Assembly: GCA_946811695.1 (NCBI GenBank)
Contig: OX328132.1
Coordinates: 57,964,197-58,028,196 of the forward strand
Length of the DNA: 64,000 nt
Direction of reading: 5' to 3'
From: Gonocerus acuteangulatus
Taxonomy: Eukaryota > Arthropoda > Insecta > Hemiptera > Coreidae
Every line of letters begins with the position of its first letter. The first letter of the stretch is position 1. A program made the translations under genes and the position numbers. This document shows positions 53,101-63,491 of this stretch, in pieces. Under the pieces are notes generated by a model. The model was not told the DNA's origin. It did no database searches and worked only from the letters and a program-made list of their open reading frames with translations.

Positions 53101-54386
53101 TATAAACATCTAAACCCAATATCATTGATGGGACTAATTTGTTGAATAATTCCTGAAAATAATATTTAGATAGTATTATAAATCAAATTAACACCAAGGT
53201 CAGTTTCTATACCTATAACCTTCCAGAAAAAACTGATAGCAAGACTCTTTTCTCTGGATAAAAAACAATGGCAGTATTTACTCATGAAGATTAACACAAA
53301 ACCCAAAATTATTATTTACATAAAAAAATCCATGCATTTGGGTTGTGAAATTTCTTTCATTTAATAGTATGAATATGTGCAATGCATAATCTTGAACATT
53401 TGGCAAATTCCAATGTATTAATTCAAAATGAATATGGATTACGTAAATAAGTTTTAAGTATTAACGACACTTTTTTTTTTTTTTAAGCTGGATTAATCGT
53501 CATAAGTCAATCAGCTATTGGTTGATAAGTTTGTATGTAGTTTTGCATGTGGCAGCAAATGTGGTTCTATCATCTATTCTATTAAGGGTAGCTTATGAAA
53601 ACTATCCTGGTGGGTATGCTATTACAAGATTACACAAGCTCGTTCCACCTGAAAGTAATGCACATATTTATATAGACAATTTATCCGCCCAGACTGGAGT
53701 GTCGAGATTTACTCAAATTAATTCCAATTGGATGTAAGTAGACAAATTGAATTGTAGGTTTGAAATTGTCTTAGTTATTGTTTACATATATAATTTTTCT
53801 TTTCTTTTTCAGTTACAACAAAACAGAGAACCTGGCAGTTGGAAGTCAGGATTATTATTTATTTTCCCACTTATTAATAGAAGCCAGAAGCAAATACTCA
53901 CCTAATTTAAAACCTTTCACGAATTCCCATGAAATAATAGACATCGTTGATGGGTTTTCCCATATTAATTTCAATTACAATAGTTTTCCTCCTTTTAAAA
54001 TAAAATCTAAGCCAATGATCTTTATCCTTAAAAAGAAAATAATTTCAAAAAATACAGAAAAACCAAAACCACCTTTACCCCATATAGAAGCCCCTTTGAG
54101 TCAGATGAAAAAAATTATAGCAGATATAAAATATAATGAAGCTATATTAAATAGCAAAAGTATTGAGATCAAAAAGCCAAAATACTCAGTCAAATTAAAG
54201 GAGAAAGATTTTTTGAACCAAGAAGAAATACCTGAAGTCCCACAGGCTCCTCCAAAAATGAATATTGATGACTTGTTTGAAGATATGCATGAACAAAAAA
54301 ATGAAACAGTAAAATTTCGAGAAGATCCTGCTAATAAAGAGAACAAAATTGTTACTTTAAAAGAGAAGAGAACTGAAGAATTATGA
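41190..54386 (+). CDS. ALG12: ALG12 dolichyl-P-Man:Man7GlcNAc2-PP-dolichol alpha-1,6-mannosyltransferase, 8 exons
   Basis: This ER multi-pass GT22 enzyme adds the eighth mannose to the lipid-linked N-glycan precursor, using dolichyl-phosphate-mannose on the luminal side. Exons: 41190-41315, 47539-47680, 47752-47925, 48388-48541, 49781-49925, 51935-52152, 53488-53733, 53813-54386. All phases join, giving 592 aa. Motifs: [12 protein letters not shown] with E22-E23 (first luminal loop, likely catalytic acidic residue), [12 protein letters not shown] (residue 48 on), [62 protein letters not shown] at 296-301 (GT22 signature), [19 protein letters not shown] and [14 protein letters not shown]. Many hydrophobic segments fit a polytopic protein. 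The donor at 49925/49926 (GGC then GTATCC) is weak but needed to join WG to VSPFFW. Human ALG12 (488 aa) ends near residue 475 here; about 115 lysine/glutamate-rich residues follow. An in-frame TTG lies 6 bases upstream of the ATG and is not used. Confidence 0.95.
41748..41781 (-). ncRNA. Hammerhead-like motif, left arm of miniature PLE
   Basis: Same CTGACGA, 6-bp stem II, GAAAC, GTC arrangement as in the full composite, unchanged. Same caveats on stems I and III. Confidence 0.55.
42464..42497 (+). ncRNA. Hammerhead-like motif, right arm of miniature PLE
   Basis: Inverse partner of 41748-41781. The core is identical to the motif at 8423-8456, although neighbouring bases differ. Confidence 0.55.
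42993..43055. repeat. Perfect-stem hairpin
   Basis: GAGAACCTTC(C/T)GCAGGTAGG-type arms pair over ~25 bases around a short loop. Non-coding, in ALG12 intron 1. Could be a small palindromic element. Confidence 0.6.
43400..43997 (-). pseudogene. Transposase remnant (DUF4817-type family), catalytic part
   Basis: The minus strand reads [38 protein letters not shown] and, in another frame, [19 protein letters not shown], matching the WFQHDGAPAHY...GRGGPV.WP.RSPDLTPLDFF region of these insect transposases. The expected catalytic Asp of QHDG is Val-His here. A terminal end CAGGGTGTCCCC (inverse at 43986-43997) lies beside TA. Stops and frameshifts show decay. Confidence 0.65.
44018..44480. mobile_element. 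One-ended copy of the CAGGGTGTCAC transposon
   Basis: Starts CAGGGTGTCACAAAAATAAT after TA and matches 36327 and the inverse of 40380-40836 (CGTTGGCCAGATGATTCTCC; ATGCCTTCATGAGGTTATT). A 138-codon minus frame crosses it but has no recognised domain. The other end is not found. Confidence 0.6.
44481..45034. other. ALG12 intron 1, unidentified
   Basis: No gene recognised. A 72-codon minus-strand frame (44545-44763) is rich in Ser/Arg/Pro and probably chance or old transposon. Confidence 0.4.
45035..45325 (-). repeat. SINE-B copy 3 with clear tRNA-like head
   Basis: The minus strand from ~45322 reads GCTAAGTGGTAGAACACTC (A-box-like), then GGACCAGAGTTTGAAAC (weak B box). The body is shared with copies 1 and 2 (ACACTAGGGAGATAGTGTG). 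Confidence 0.65.
45326..46352. other. ALG12 intron 1, nothing recognised
   Basis: AT-rich. A short TA repeat at 45417-45431 and an A run near 45624-45638; no element ends or coding. Confidence 0.45.
46357..47079. mobile_element. TTAA-flanked element with three subterminal tandem repeats
   Basis: TTAA at 46353-46356 and 47080-47083, ends CCCTATGGAG and (right) AGAAAGGG. The right side holds three ~50-base units with GGCTGCTGGAGAAGCCCACC and CAGCCAGTCACGG (about 46960-47070). The minus strand of 46610-46745 can be read as [17 protein letters not shown] followed by [10 protein letters not shown], an acidic/serine-rich start like piggyBac-type transposase N-termini. Similar to 14100-14345. Confidence 0.6.
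48029..48086 (+). other. Exon-like segment in ALG12 intron 3 (possible poison or decayed duplicate exon)
   Basis: A polypyrimidine tract ending in CTAG and a GTAAGT donor bracket 58 bases inside the 462-base intron between exons 3 and 4. In the phase left by exon 3 it reads [19 protein letters not shown], vaguely like the start of the real exon 4 ([17 protein letters not shown]). Because 58 is not a multiple of three, inclusion shifts exon 4 out of frame and meets TAA within a few codons. Skipping it restores a perfect ALG12 match. It could be a cryptic exon with no role. Confidence 0.4.
48542..49780. other. ALG12 intron 4, unidentified
   Basis: No gene. The stretch ~49020-49670 is less AT-rich and may be an old LINE or SINE, but no motif survives. 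Confidence 0.4.
49926..50965. other. ALG12 intron 5, first part
   Basis: No gene. GATACTTGAGGCGTCTAGAATC (about 50234) and, inverted, GATTCTAGATGCCTCACTT (about 50629) suggest the ends of a ~420-base foldback. Confidence 0.4.
50966..51060 (-). repeat. SINE-A fragment
   Basis: A T run then GCGCTTCGACATCTGGGCC, and CATTAGCCACTAGACCATGG, the inverse of the tRNA-like A-box region. The middle of the body is deleted. Confidence 0.6.
52222..52298 (+). repeat. SINE-A 3' fragment with 11-bp target duplication
   Basis: ATGTGCTTCCT at 52211-52221 and 52299-52309 flanks AAGGGTGGCAACCTGTATAC...GATACACCG and an A tail. 5'-truncated insertion in ALG12 intron 6. Confidence 0.65.
52447..52712. mobile_element. 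Small inverted-repeat element (MITE)
   Basis: Arms GTCCCTACCATGTGAAACTA (left) and the inverse of TAGTTTGACATGGTAGGGAC (right) enclose ~190 bases. Non-coding. Confidence 0.65.
52718..53093. mobile_element. MITE with ~105-bp inverted arms
   Basis: Starts ACACAGGCACACAAAAT and ends with the exact inverse. Arms also share TGGTCTGTTCC, CACCATACATATATTCTTAT and GTTTGACCCCAGC. It sits five bases from the previous MITE. Confidence 0.75.
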
Positions 54387-54932
54387 ACATTATGGATGCC
54401 AATGTTATGCCAAGCATACTCAGGTTATTAAACTAATTCCTGGTATAGTGGAAATTTGAAAGGCATTTCAAAATTAGTAGAAATCTAAATAAGACATTAA
54501 AAGCCTTATAGTTGTGGGTAGCTTCAAGTAACTGGAACCGAGAAGGAAAAGTAAGGCATTGTCAAACATTCTAAAAAGGTTTAATCTAGGTCATATAAAG
54601 ATCCTTCTAATCCCTCAACTAATACTTATTGATAAGACATCAGAACAACTTTGCATGATCTAGTAAAACCTTTTTAGAATGGTTTACATCTTACTATTCT
54701 TTCTCAGTTCCCTGCCACTTTTAGCTGCCTACCATTGTCTTAAGGATTTTGACATCTTATTAAGTTTTGATATATTCAGTGTGGATGTATATTAACCTTA
54801 TACATTCATTAAACTTGTATATTTAACGTATACATTATATTTATTTGCCTCATTGGGATAGAACGTTCTGTGTTATACCAGGATCTAAGTAAAGACTGTG
54901 CTTTCTTTATCTTGATGTCAGAAATTAACTAA

Positions 54933-54966
54933 AATAAAGGCCATAATATAAATATACGAAAATAAA
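54933..54966 (+). promoter_or_regulatory. Candidate ALG12 polyadenylation signals
   Basis: Two AATAAA hexamers lie at 54933-54938 and 54961-54966, about 550 bases after the ALG12 stop, inside a short repeated string (ATAAAGGCCAT twice). They are the best-placed polyA signals on this strand, but the 3' end is unproven. Confidence 0.35.
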
Positions 54967-55379
54967 GGCCATCCTTTTCTATCTCTTTGATGTGATCCTC
55001 CAATATCAGGGGATGCATTTGTTCCTCAAAACTAGAAACTCCTCATTCTCTCCTTGCTCTTGTTACAGGTGCACTTTTTGTTTAATTGCTAAAGCAACAT
55101 ATTATTCAACAACATAGTTTAGGCTCTGAGAAGAGTAGAGTCCAAATGTCATCTTACTATCTTCAGAGCTTGGACTGGATGCTAGAATAGATATTTGGGT
55201 TTCTCAATTCCTGCAGGGAGCATTGCAGCCACTCCTTTCCAATTGTGGAAGCCTTATGTTGGTTGTTATATAATATTTCTTTAAACGTTCAAATATTCTC
55301 TAGAATAAGCTAACTTCCGCATTTCATATTTTGCTATGTGTCCAAAATACATGGGTCTTTTCCTCTCCAATACTTAAAT
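54967..55379. other. Downstream of ALG12, nothing recognised
   Basis: No ORF or repeat can be named between the ALG12 3' end and the LINE scrap. Confidence 0.4.
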
Positions 55380-55619
55380 TCAAAGATGACATGGGAAAAT
55401 TTTATTTCTTCTTCCACACCACCTGCAAACGGGAGATGTATTAATCTTCATATTATACATATGCATATTCTTAGTAGAATGTCTTTTGATCAGTACTAAG
55501 GTTTCTCTCAAATCCTTGCTACTCATACTCAGGTATACCTCCTTTTTTGTTAGATGGTTAAAATAGATGAAGGATTTGGAATAAGTAATCTTATCATCCC
55601 AAATTTTTGTTTTTACCAC
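55380..55619 (-). pseudogene. LINE C-terminal scrap
   Basis: The minus frame reads LSMSSKDLRETLVLIKRHST and HMYNMKINTSPVCRWCG, like the Cys-containing end of R1/Jockey-type ORF2 (GH...YHMYNMK...CRWCG). Short and isolated. Confidence 0.5.
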
Positions 55620-58072
55620 TGTCTCTAATTATATCTTTAAAACAGATTCTATTATTTTCTAATTATAGATAGACTTTATCATCTTGTGTAGATTTGTGGT
55701 TATCTGTCATATACTGCAGCTGAATTTTAAATAAATATATAATAACTAGGGACATGTAAGAAACTCTCATTAGGCAATTGTTTTTTTGTTTACAAACAAA
55801 TGGATTGATAGGTCAAAAAATGCACAGATTGTTTTAATAACCTGGTAATCTAGCATACTTTGATGATAAATTACCCACATATGTTGTTCAGGTTATTAAT
55901 TTATTAAGTCCAAATTTCTTTCTTTAAAGCCCAAATTTTGTCCACATCCTGGTTCTAATTTTAAGATGAGAATTATTTAGACAAATAAATTATCTATAAA
56001 ATAGGGAATTTCCCATTCATCTAGATTAATAAGTTTGACCTAATGAAAATTATCTGTCATATTCTTACTCATTTCAATTTATGCAGATTGTGGGGTAGAG
56101 TGTAAACATTTCAGTGACTGATATTAGGATAAACATAAAATGTACTCAAAAAATATTAAAAATGCTTCCTCCTGTTATGGAAAATGCTACTAAAATAATA
56201 ATAAATAGGTTGCAGAGGAACAAATTAATGAACAAAGCACTGATTATTAATATGATACTGCTGTCAGTATTATGCTCTACTTTCCCTCTTTGAAGTTGCA
56301 CATTAAGGGCCGGGTGGACTCGTGGCCGGTCTAGAGTCCCAAATCCGAATCCCTAAACGTTGATCAAGTCTTTAGTATTCACCTCGGAATCTATATCAGG
56401 ACCTTCAGTTGAGAGCTTGTACCAATGAAGTAGGCCCAACAACAATATTGGGCAAATTTGGAAATCAGGCAGTATATGAAAGGATACATTGGGGTTAATA
56501 TTGGGAATGCAAAAATAAAAAGGAATTTGAAATTCAATGGCTACTGTAAGGGAATGCCAGAGTATAGATGACAGCTTTGAAGTGGTAACCATCAGGACAG
56601 AGAGGAAGTGGATGCATAGGATGGAAAGCAATCTTACAATGAATATTGTTGCTTTATTTGAGATAAACGCTATGCTGCATTGCCTTAAGACAAAATTATT
56701 TGTTTTTCAAAGTCGTATTTAAAAATGAATATTAGCTTCTTAAAAATCTAAATAGTGGACCTGAGAGGTGGATTTTGGTATCTAAACTGTTCCTATGCAA
56801 TTATAGTAGTCTTTGAAACAGGTGTCATTTTCCAGATCTTTTCTATAGAGATGTTTTCATTGATGGTTAGGAGAAAATGAAAATTTGAAAGAAAGAATTG
56901 CAAACAGAAATAATACAGTTAAGTAAACTCCTCTACATTTCAGAGCTGACTTAAATGAGGAATAAAAATATTCCACAGCTGCAATGCTTTCATGCACTTT
57001 TAAGAAAGTAGTAAAATGTTGATGAGCCTAGACTTATATCCACTCAAGGTATTCATCTATAACTTTAGAGTTTGTTAATATTCAAAATTAGCCATTGACC
57101 AAGTACATGAATTTGCCTTCTTTCATCCTTGTGTCAGCTACCTGTTTCTTGAAATAATATTTCATTGCGTAGTGGTGCAGACATCTTTAATTCAGATACT
57201 TTTGACAGCTCTCATTAATTTTTATTAATTGAGAATTTGTACAAATTCTCAACGTGATAAGTGTTGGCTGCTAATTGATAATAATGGTTGTATACATTTG
57301 GAGGACAGAAAGAATGCTTCTAAAGCTTGAAGAAACTATTTTATGAAATGTTACAGCTTATACAATTTTTATACACGTACTTACCAGTAGTACTTAACAT
57401 TTATTGAAAATTGAAATACTTTCTAAGCTTAAACCCTATTTAGCTTTCAGGTTTCCCTCAAAAGATGTCTCTGTGTTGAATTTTTCAGTGTTAAAGTCCT
57501 GGTGAATAAGTAATCTCAATTAGCCAATAGTTCTTTTGTTGACATGTTTATGCCATGATTCTGAGGTCTAAGCCTGAAGTTGTTTCCTAAGTGGTGTAAT
57601 GCTAGTTGTGTTGCTTGTACACAGCAGAGTCAGATTCAATAGTTCTATATTCACAAGCACTTTCCGAAATCAAGCTGCCATCAAGAATTCTGTTCCAACA
57701 TTCAACCAAAGATGGTAGGCATCACTATTCAAGTGACTTGAAAAAACAAATTTTGTCTCCTGAATAAAAATTGTATTGCTGTCTATACTATGTGCTGATA
57801 TCGATATTATATTATATTGTGAAATCGAAGTCAAATTTCCTTAAGTGCTTCAGGATAGCAAGGGCGAATGTTTACTCTATGGAATGCTGATTCATAAAGC
57901 TGATTGAAAAAGTATGCAATTGAAATTTAATGTTTTAATTTGAATTTATATGAGTGAACAAAATGCTTGGAGGAGTCTCAGACCCGGGATGCGCCCTTGC
58001 TCCTCTAGGAAAATTGGACATTGACTTTTTATAGATGATGTTATTCACTTTAACTTGAAACTGTGAGAGATT
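55620..58072. other. Intergenic, no gene; one SINE-B scrap
   Basis: The only recognisable item is at about 56283-56390, where AAGGGCCGGGTGGACTCG and GTCTAGAGTCCC resemble the SINE-B middle near 45165. The rest is AT-rich unique-looking sequence. Confidence 0.4.
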
Positions 58073-58245
58073 TTTTTTTTTTTTTTTTTTTACGGTCTAT
58101 AGACGTCTGGGCGGTCATCCATGGTGAAGTGGAGAATTTCCTCAACGAGGCCTGACATGAGAAAATTCCTGCTGCTGATGTAACACAAACACTCATTTCC
58201 CATGTGAGAATTGAAGGCGTTAGCTACTAGACGAGGGGTAACCCT
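58073..58245 (-). repeat. SINE-A copy
   Basis: T run, then GACGTCTGGGCGG, and at the far end TTAGCTACTAGACGAGGGG, the inverse of the tRNA-like head. Degenerate. Confidence 0.55.
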
Positions 58246-59868
58246 GTGAGAAAAATAAAGACGAAGCATCCTGTTACCTACATCTTCCTGATTCTGAATA
58301 AAAAATAAAAAAAGGTCGATTTCTCAGATTTGCCCTTTCTCTTCCAAGGTCCTGACATGTCATGTTTCTCATTTTTGTATTTTCTCTGTTCAACTTAGAG
58401 TTAAATATTTTCTAGTCAGTGTCATTAGGGATAATTTTATGCAAATTTTTAGAGTGGAATAGGCATGAGTTGGTATTTAAAAAAATAACATTAGATTATT
58501 TAAGGTGTAGAGGATGGTTAGTTGTGGAGGACTTATAGTCCTTTTCCATCATGTCAGGGTCACCAGTTGTTAGGAATGTGTGTAGTGGTGTATGCAATAA
58601 AGGTTTCATAAAGAAACAGAGAGGGCCCAGGTTTTGGGCAACCTGTATGTGTACCTACCTGTAATTTCATTGTGATATGGAAAACCAATTATTTTCATTT
58701 AATTTGTTATGATTAAACATTTTATCTTCATCAAACTCTAGGTAGGTAGTGATATATAAGGGACAACGTTTTAGAGTTTGATGGTCTCTTTGCTCATTTA
58801 TTTTATCAGACAAATTATGTAAATTACTTAAGTACGCATGTTTACTATTGAACTGTATAACCATTGTATTCTTTTTAGGCATATTATTTCAAAATAAATG
58901 TAGTACTGTGAGACATAGACTTTTGATGAATGCATTTAAAAATAAGAAGGGTTACCATTATTTTTGTTACTATAAGATTTTTTATTATGAAAGAATTATT
59001 TTTAATAATTAAAAAATTATGATTTTTGGAGTGTTTTTATCTAATCAAGAATCATTTGAAGTTTAGCTATAAAAATTGTAAATTTGAAAGGAAAATTGAA
59101 ATACATTATTTAACTAGAACAAAGGGTGCAGGCATGTTGATTTCTTAAAGTAATGGAACCAAGAAAATATGGATCTCTTGAGGCTCAGTTTCCGTTTCAT
59201 TCTGAAGTGGACAATTCAAGTTGTAGGTAAGAAATAATTCTAAAAAAAAAAAAAAAAAAGATAAATTATTAGTACAATAAGAATAAGGCCAACTTTGGTG
59301 TGGTGTTATGGGATTTGAATCGCTTAGATGAAGAAACTAAAAGTTAAAATCTTGTAGTAAATTTAAAACTTACAACCCATGCTTATTTCCAGTCTTTTTT
59401 TTTTTCATTTTAATATACATTAACTTTTTTTACTATTAATACCATTTTTACCACTTCTTATCAATATTTTTTCACATATGACATTTTTCTTATTTCTATT
59501 TGATGGAAGGGAATTCTTTTGATTAATTTAGAATATGGAGGGTCTTTACAATTTTAAGACAGAAAAAAAAACAACCTTTTTCATAATTCTTATTCGATAT
59601 CCCAAAAATGGAGCTGTTTGCTTCTCTAAAAAATCTCAATTCAATTTTGTCTTGAATTGTCATAAAAATCACTAAAAATATACTCTGTTATAGCTTTATA
59701 TGGAAATAGCTACACAACAACAGGTGTAGTAAAGCATCACATTCTTCATTGGATGCCTTCATTGGTTATGTTAAATAAATGTACTACATCTTCTGATGTT
59801 CCGCTTGCTATAGAGCATTGTGTCCAGTGACAGGAATCCTCAAAATCAATAGTAAAAAATAACCATCT
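58246..59868. other. Intergenic, nothing recognised
   Basis: Very AT-rich. An A run near 59240-59258 and a T run near 59397-59405 are the only features. Confidence 0.4.
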
Positions 59869-59872
59869 TTAA

Positions 59873-60564
59873 TCCTTAGCCGGCTACAGAGTATTACATT
59901 AGTCTGGTGGTCGTAGTGCCCCGGGTTCTACGGACTATTATATTAGTCCGGAGGGAGCAGTGCCCTGGGTGCTATGGACTATCATAATAGTCCAGCCTCT
60001 TTTGCGCTTGGCTGCTACGAGCTATTATATCAGTCCTTCTACTGTTCCATCTGTAGGCTGTTTATAGAAGCTGCAGTGTCCTTCAAAGCCGATAGGGGGC
60101 ATAGGATTTCAATTTTGTCACTTTAGCTTCCAACTACTTAGCCTACCTGTACACGTATACCTGCAACTTCCCCTTTTTTACTACCGAAAACCGCTGTTTT
60201 TCTTTACCTGGAATTTACTCTGCATATTTCTCTAGTATATTTTGAACTTTTCAAGTGAAAAATTGTGTGTGTGTAAATATTTCTAGGAAAATTTATTCTG
60301 ACAAGAATTGTTAAAACGTTTGACGGGTGTGAGCGAAAGTGAAGTGGAGTTTTCTTAGGATGATGATGAGGGTTCCGATTATTTATCCCAAAATGTTTCT
60401 GTTGGAGAAACACCTGGAACAAGTGGAATGCAAAGTGCAAGAGAAGAGGTACGAGGGAATCTTCCGACGAAACATCATGTGAGGAAAGTATTCAGCACAC
60501 GGGGCACTCCAGGAGCTAGGCTATCCCGCACCACAGTACCATCCTAAATATATTAGCCTAAAGG
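59873..60564. mobile_element. TTAA-flanked element with tandem subterminal repeats
   Basis: TTAA at 59869-59872 and 60565-60568, ends CCTTAGCC and (inverse) CCTTTAGGC. Three ~55-base units near 59880-60030 each contain an ACTAT(T/C)ATA(T/A)TAGTCC core. The plus strand near 60330-60480 reads DDDEGSDYLSQNVSVGETPG and TKHHVR after one stop, an acidic N-terminus as in piggyBac-type transposases. The pairing of ends is inferred. Confidence 0.5.
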
Positions 60565-60568
60565 TTAA

Positions 60569-62760
60569 TATATGTATTTAGGAATTTAACTCAGGCACCT
60601 TGTACCCTGATCTGAGTGCTGCAGCTGCACCACTGAACCTTATACACTCGTGGTATCATATATTAATTTTTATACTTTAAATTATGATAACTAAAATTCA
60701 ATGACATTTTTATTTAAATTTGCACCAGTATAAAAAAATATTGAATGGTGGAAGAATAGCTGTTTAACCCGTTATGCGCCATGGAAAAATTTCGTATGGA
60801 GCTGAAAATTCTTTTTCTTGGAATCTGCTATTAATAACTCTAGTTTGAAATATAAATAACAAAATGGAAACTAAACGAATCCAATTTCGACATTAGACTC
60901 TTTTTGTTGGTTGGTACATATGTACCCTAGGATAATGACTGCTGCCTGAAGTACGCAGGGGACCACTATTTTTAACTATATAAAATGTTTACAGGCAAAA
61001 CTCAGTCTATTATCAATTGCAAAGAGTACATAATGGAAGATATGCTCAGGAAAAAACGAATTCCATCAATTGAACAACCCCATCTCCACGAATTTGTCTC
61101 ACCTTAGCATCAAAGAAGAGGATAACAGGAAGACACGTTGAGGATGTCAAAGTTACAGGCAAAAATGTAAAGATCGCCTGTCGTATAAGAACAAAATAAA
61201 AAAATTGATGACATATTGTCCTCATTGGCTAAGGGAACCATTAAATTGCAGTCCACTGGTAAAACAATGTTGTTATGGTAAAAAAAGCTAATGTTGTTAT
61301 TGGGAAAAATAATTAACAATTCTGTATATGACTTAACATTAGGAGATGGTTTAGAATATGGTTAGCCATCACTGCTTGGAGGGAAGCGAGGGCTTCATGC
61401 ACCCCTTTCCTCTGTAAGAAAAAAAAATTGGGCAAATTACATAGCTAGGATCAGTCCCATACGCCATGAAATCACCCTCAATGGGTAGTCCTATGGAACA
61501 AATACCTTTTAACTGGTGGGAGGGGATGGTACGTCGTGATATGACTAGTAAAATCATAAATCAGGTATGTGTAAAATCCTACCCCTCTGGGCCCTCGCAG
61601 CTATTAATGTTTTTTTTTTTCTTTTGCTAGTTCAAGTTAACTTATCTTTGAACTAATTTACTGAGTATGGCTTAGCCAGTAATTATGCAGAACAGAAAAG
61701 GCGAAAGAGAACTTCAGATATTCATTTTACAACTGCCTAAAGATCCAAAATGTGGATAACTTTTCTAAACAATTAAGAAAAAGGGTCAAGCAGAAACTGA
61801 GTTGGCTTTTCTACTAAAACGTGTCTGCGCCCCACAACCTATTATTATAGTTATATGTCTATATAATCACACATTTTATGATTAGATACTTTTTATAAGA
61901 CTGTATTTAAATGTTACCAGTTTTTATAATGATGTATAATGTTATTGTAAATACTGAAGAGCTGATTTCTTCTAATAAATGTTTTTTTAGTTGTTTCTTT
62001 TTTTTTTATTTCTTCTATTTTTTAACTTTGCACATCAAAACAAAGGTTTATTTAGAAGATGTTTTACCTTAAAATGAGTATTGTACATATAAATTTCGAA
62101 CAACTGATGGATTTTAGAGGCTCATCACTAATATTACAGGATGAAAAAAGATCAAATGATTCATTGGAGGGTTGACTTCATTTCTTAGTAATTATTGTTC
62201 ATTCTAAATCCTTAAATATTTATTTATGAAAAGGGCAGAATCTCTATTTCTTTAGCCCATTTCTTTCCTCAATCCATAGAGAAGTTACCCCGTTAATTAC
62301 GGTGACACAATCCGGAGGTGCTGGTAGATAAACGTCCACACGTCAAAAAAAATATTGGTGGTACTAATTGTTCTATATACATGTATAAATATTATATTTA
62401 TATATATATTGTTATAATAAAAAAAAAATATATTGGTAATAATCACAATGTTATAATTTAATTTAAAAAGAATCAATTAAAAATATTTTTAATTAAATAA
62501 TTTTGCCACGTTGGGTCGACAAAATGTATAATATTTAATTTTAAAAACTCTTTATCTCAGGGGTCGGGTTTGAGTCCAGTAAAGTAGAACAGAGATCATT
62601 TTAGATAATAAAAAAAAAAAACTCATGGATAAGCTACATCCAGGCATATGGATAAACAAGCATTACCTGATATAAAGCCAGCTTCGTATTAACTGCATAT
62701 GACAGGATCTTCTTTACAACTGTATCTCCATTAACGGATTGAGCCTAGGCTTCATGAAAA
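60569..62760. other. Intergenic, possible further transposon remnant
   Basis: TTAACCCGTTATGCGCC near 60764 looks like another TTAA element end, but no partner end is clear. Frames at 61110-61319 and 61369-61557 have no recognised domain. Confidence 0.35.
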
Positions 62761-62764
62761 CTGA

Positions 62765-62985
62765 TGACCATATGAGACTAACTATGCACTGAACTTGAGC
62801 TGCATTAGGACTCACTGTAGCTTCTTTTGAACTGAACTGCACGTATGAGACTAGATCTTCCATTCAACTGCACTCAACTGTGTGTGACTGTATCTTCTTT
62901 TCAACTGCACTATCGTATGAGATTAAATCTTCCATTCAACTGAACTGCGCGTATGAGACTGGAGCTTCGTTTCAACAGACTGAAC
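62765..62985. repeat. Imperfect minisatellite
   Basis: Repeated blocks such as CGTATGAGACT, ATCTTCCATTCAACTG and CTTCTTTTCAACTGCA recur about five times with spacing near 40-60 bases. Degenerate and non-coding. Confidence 0.6.
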
Positions 62986-63180
62986 TAACTTTCATGGCGG
63001 GAGCGTCCTACTGGTATCCAATGCTACCTGTATCGACTGCTAGACAAATATAACAAATAATATTTGCTTATCCCAATGAATTTAACATATCAATGAGCTT
63101 TTTGAATTTTCAGAATTTTCTGTGTTAATTTTAAAACTTTTAAATATGTACTGTAAAATATCATTACACTATACATACAT

Positions 63181-63235
<55 letters not shown>
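63181..63235. repeat. Microsatellite (AT)n
   Basis: About 50 bases of alternating A and T next to the palindrome. A second shorter one (63520-63541) lies on its other side. Confidence 0.9.
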
Positions 63236-63239
<4 letters not shown>

Positions 63240-63491
63240 TAGATGGAACGGCATTTTTCTCCAGCGGTGGTACTCCTCCTCACTTCTTCCCGGAATATTT
63301 CGATGGATTCATCTCCATCTTCTTCAGCCAGGTACTTGTTTCTTCCTCGGTGGTAGCCATTCCCTTGGCTACCACCGAGGAAGAAACAAGTACCTGGCTG
63401 AAGAAGATGGAGATGAATCCATCGAAATATTCCGGGAAGAAGTGAGGAGGAGTACCACCGCTGGAGAAAAATGCCGTTCCATCTAAAAATA
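63234..63491. repeat. 258-bp near-perfect palindrome
   Basis: Two ~126-base arms, mirror-matched around 63362/63363 with a 6-base centre (TTCCCT). The arms match at every base I compared, including AGATGGAACGGC/GCCGTTCCATCT and GGTGGTAGCCA/TGGCTACCACC. ORFs on both strands repeat each other because of the symmetry. No function assigned. Confidence 0.85.

Noticed and set aside
59880..60030. CRISPR array from the ~55-base repeats
   Set aside because: The genome is eukaryotic, the units vary, there are no spacers of constant length and no cas genes.
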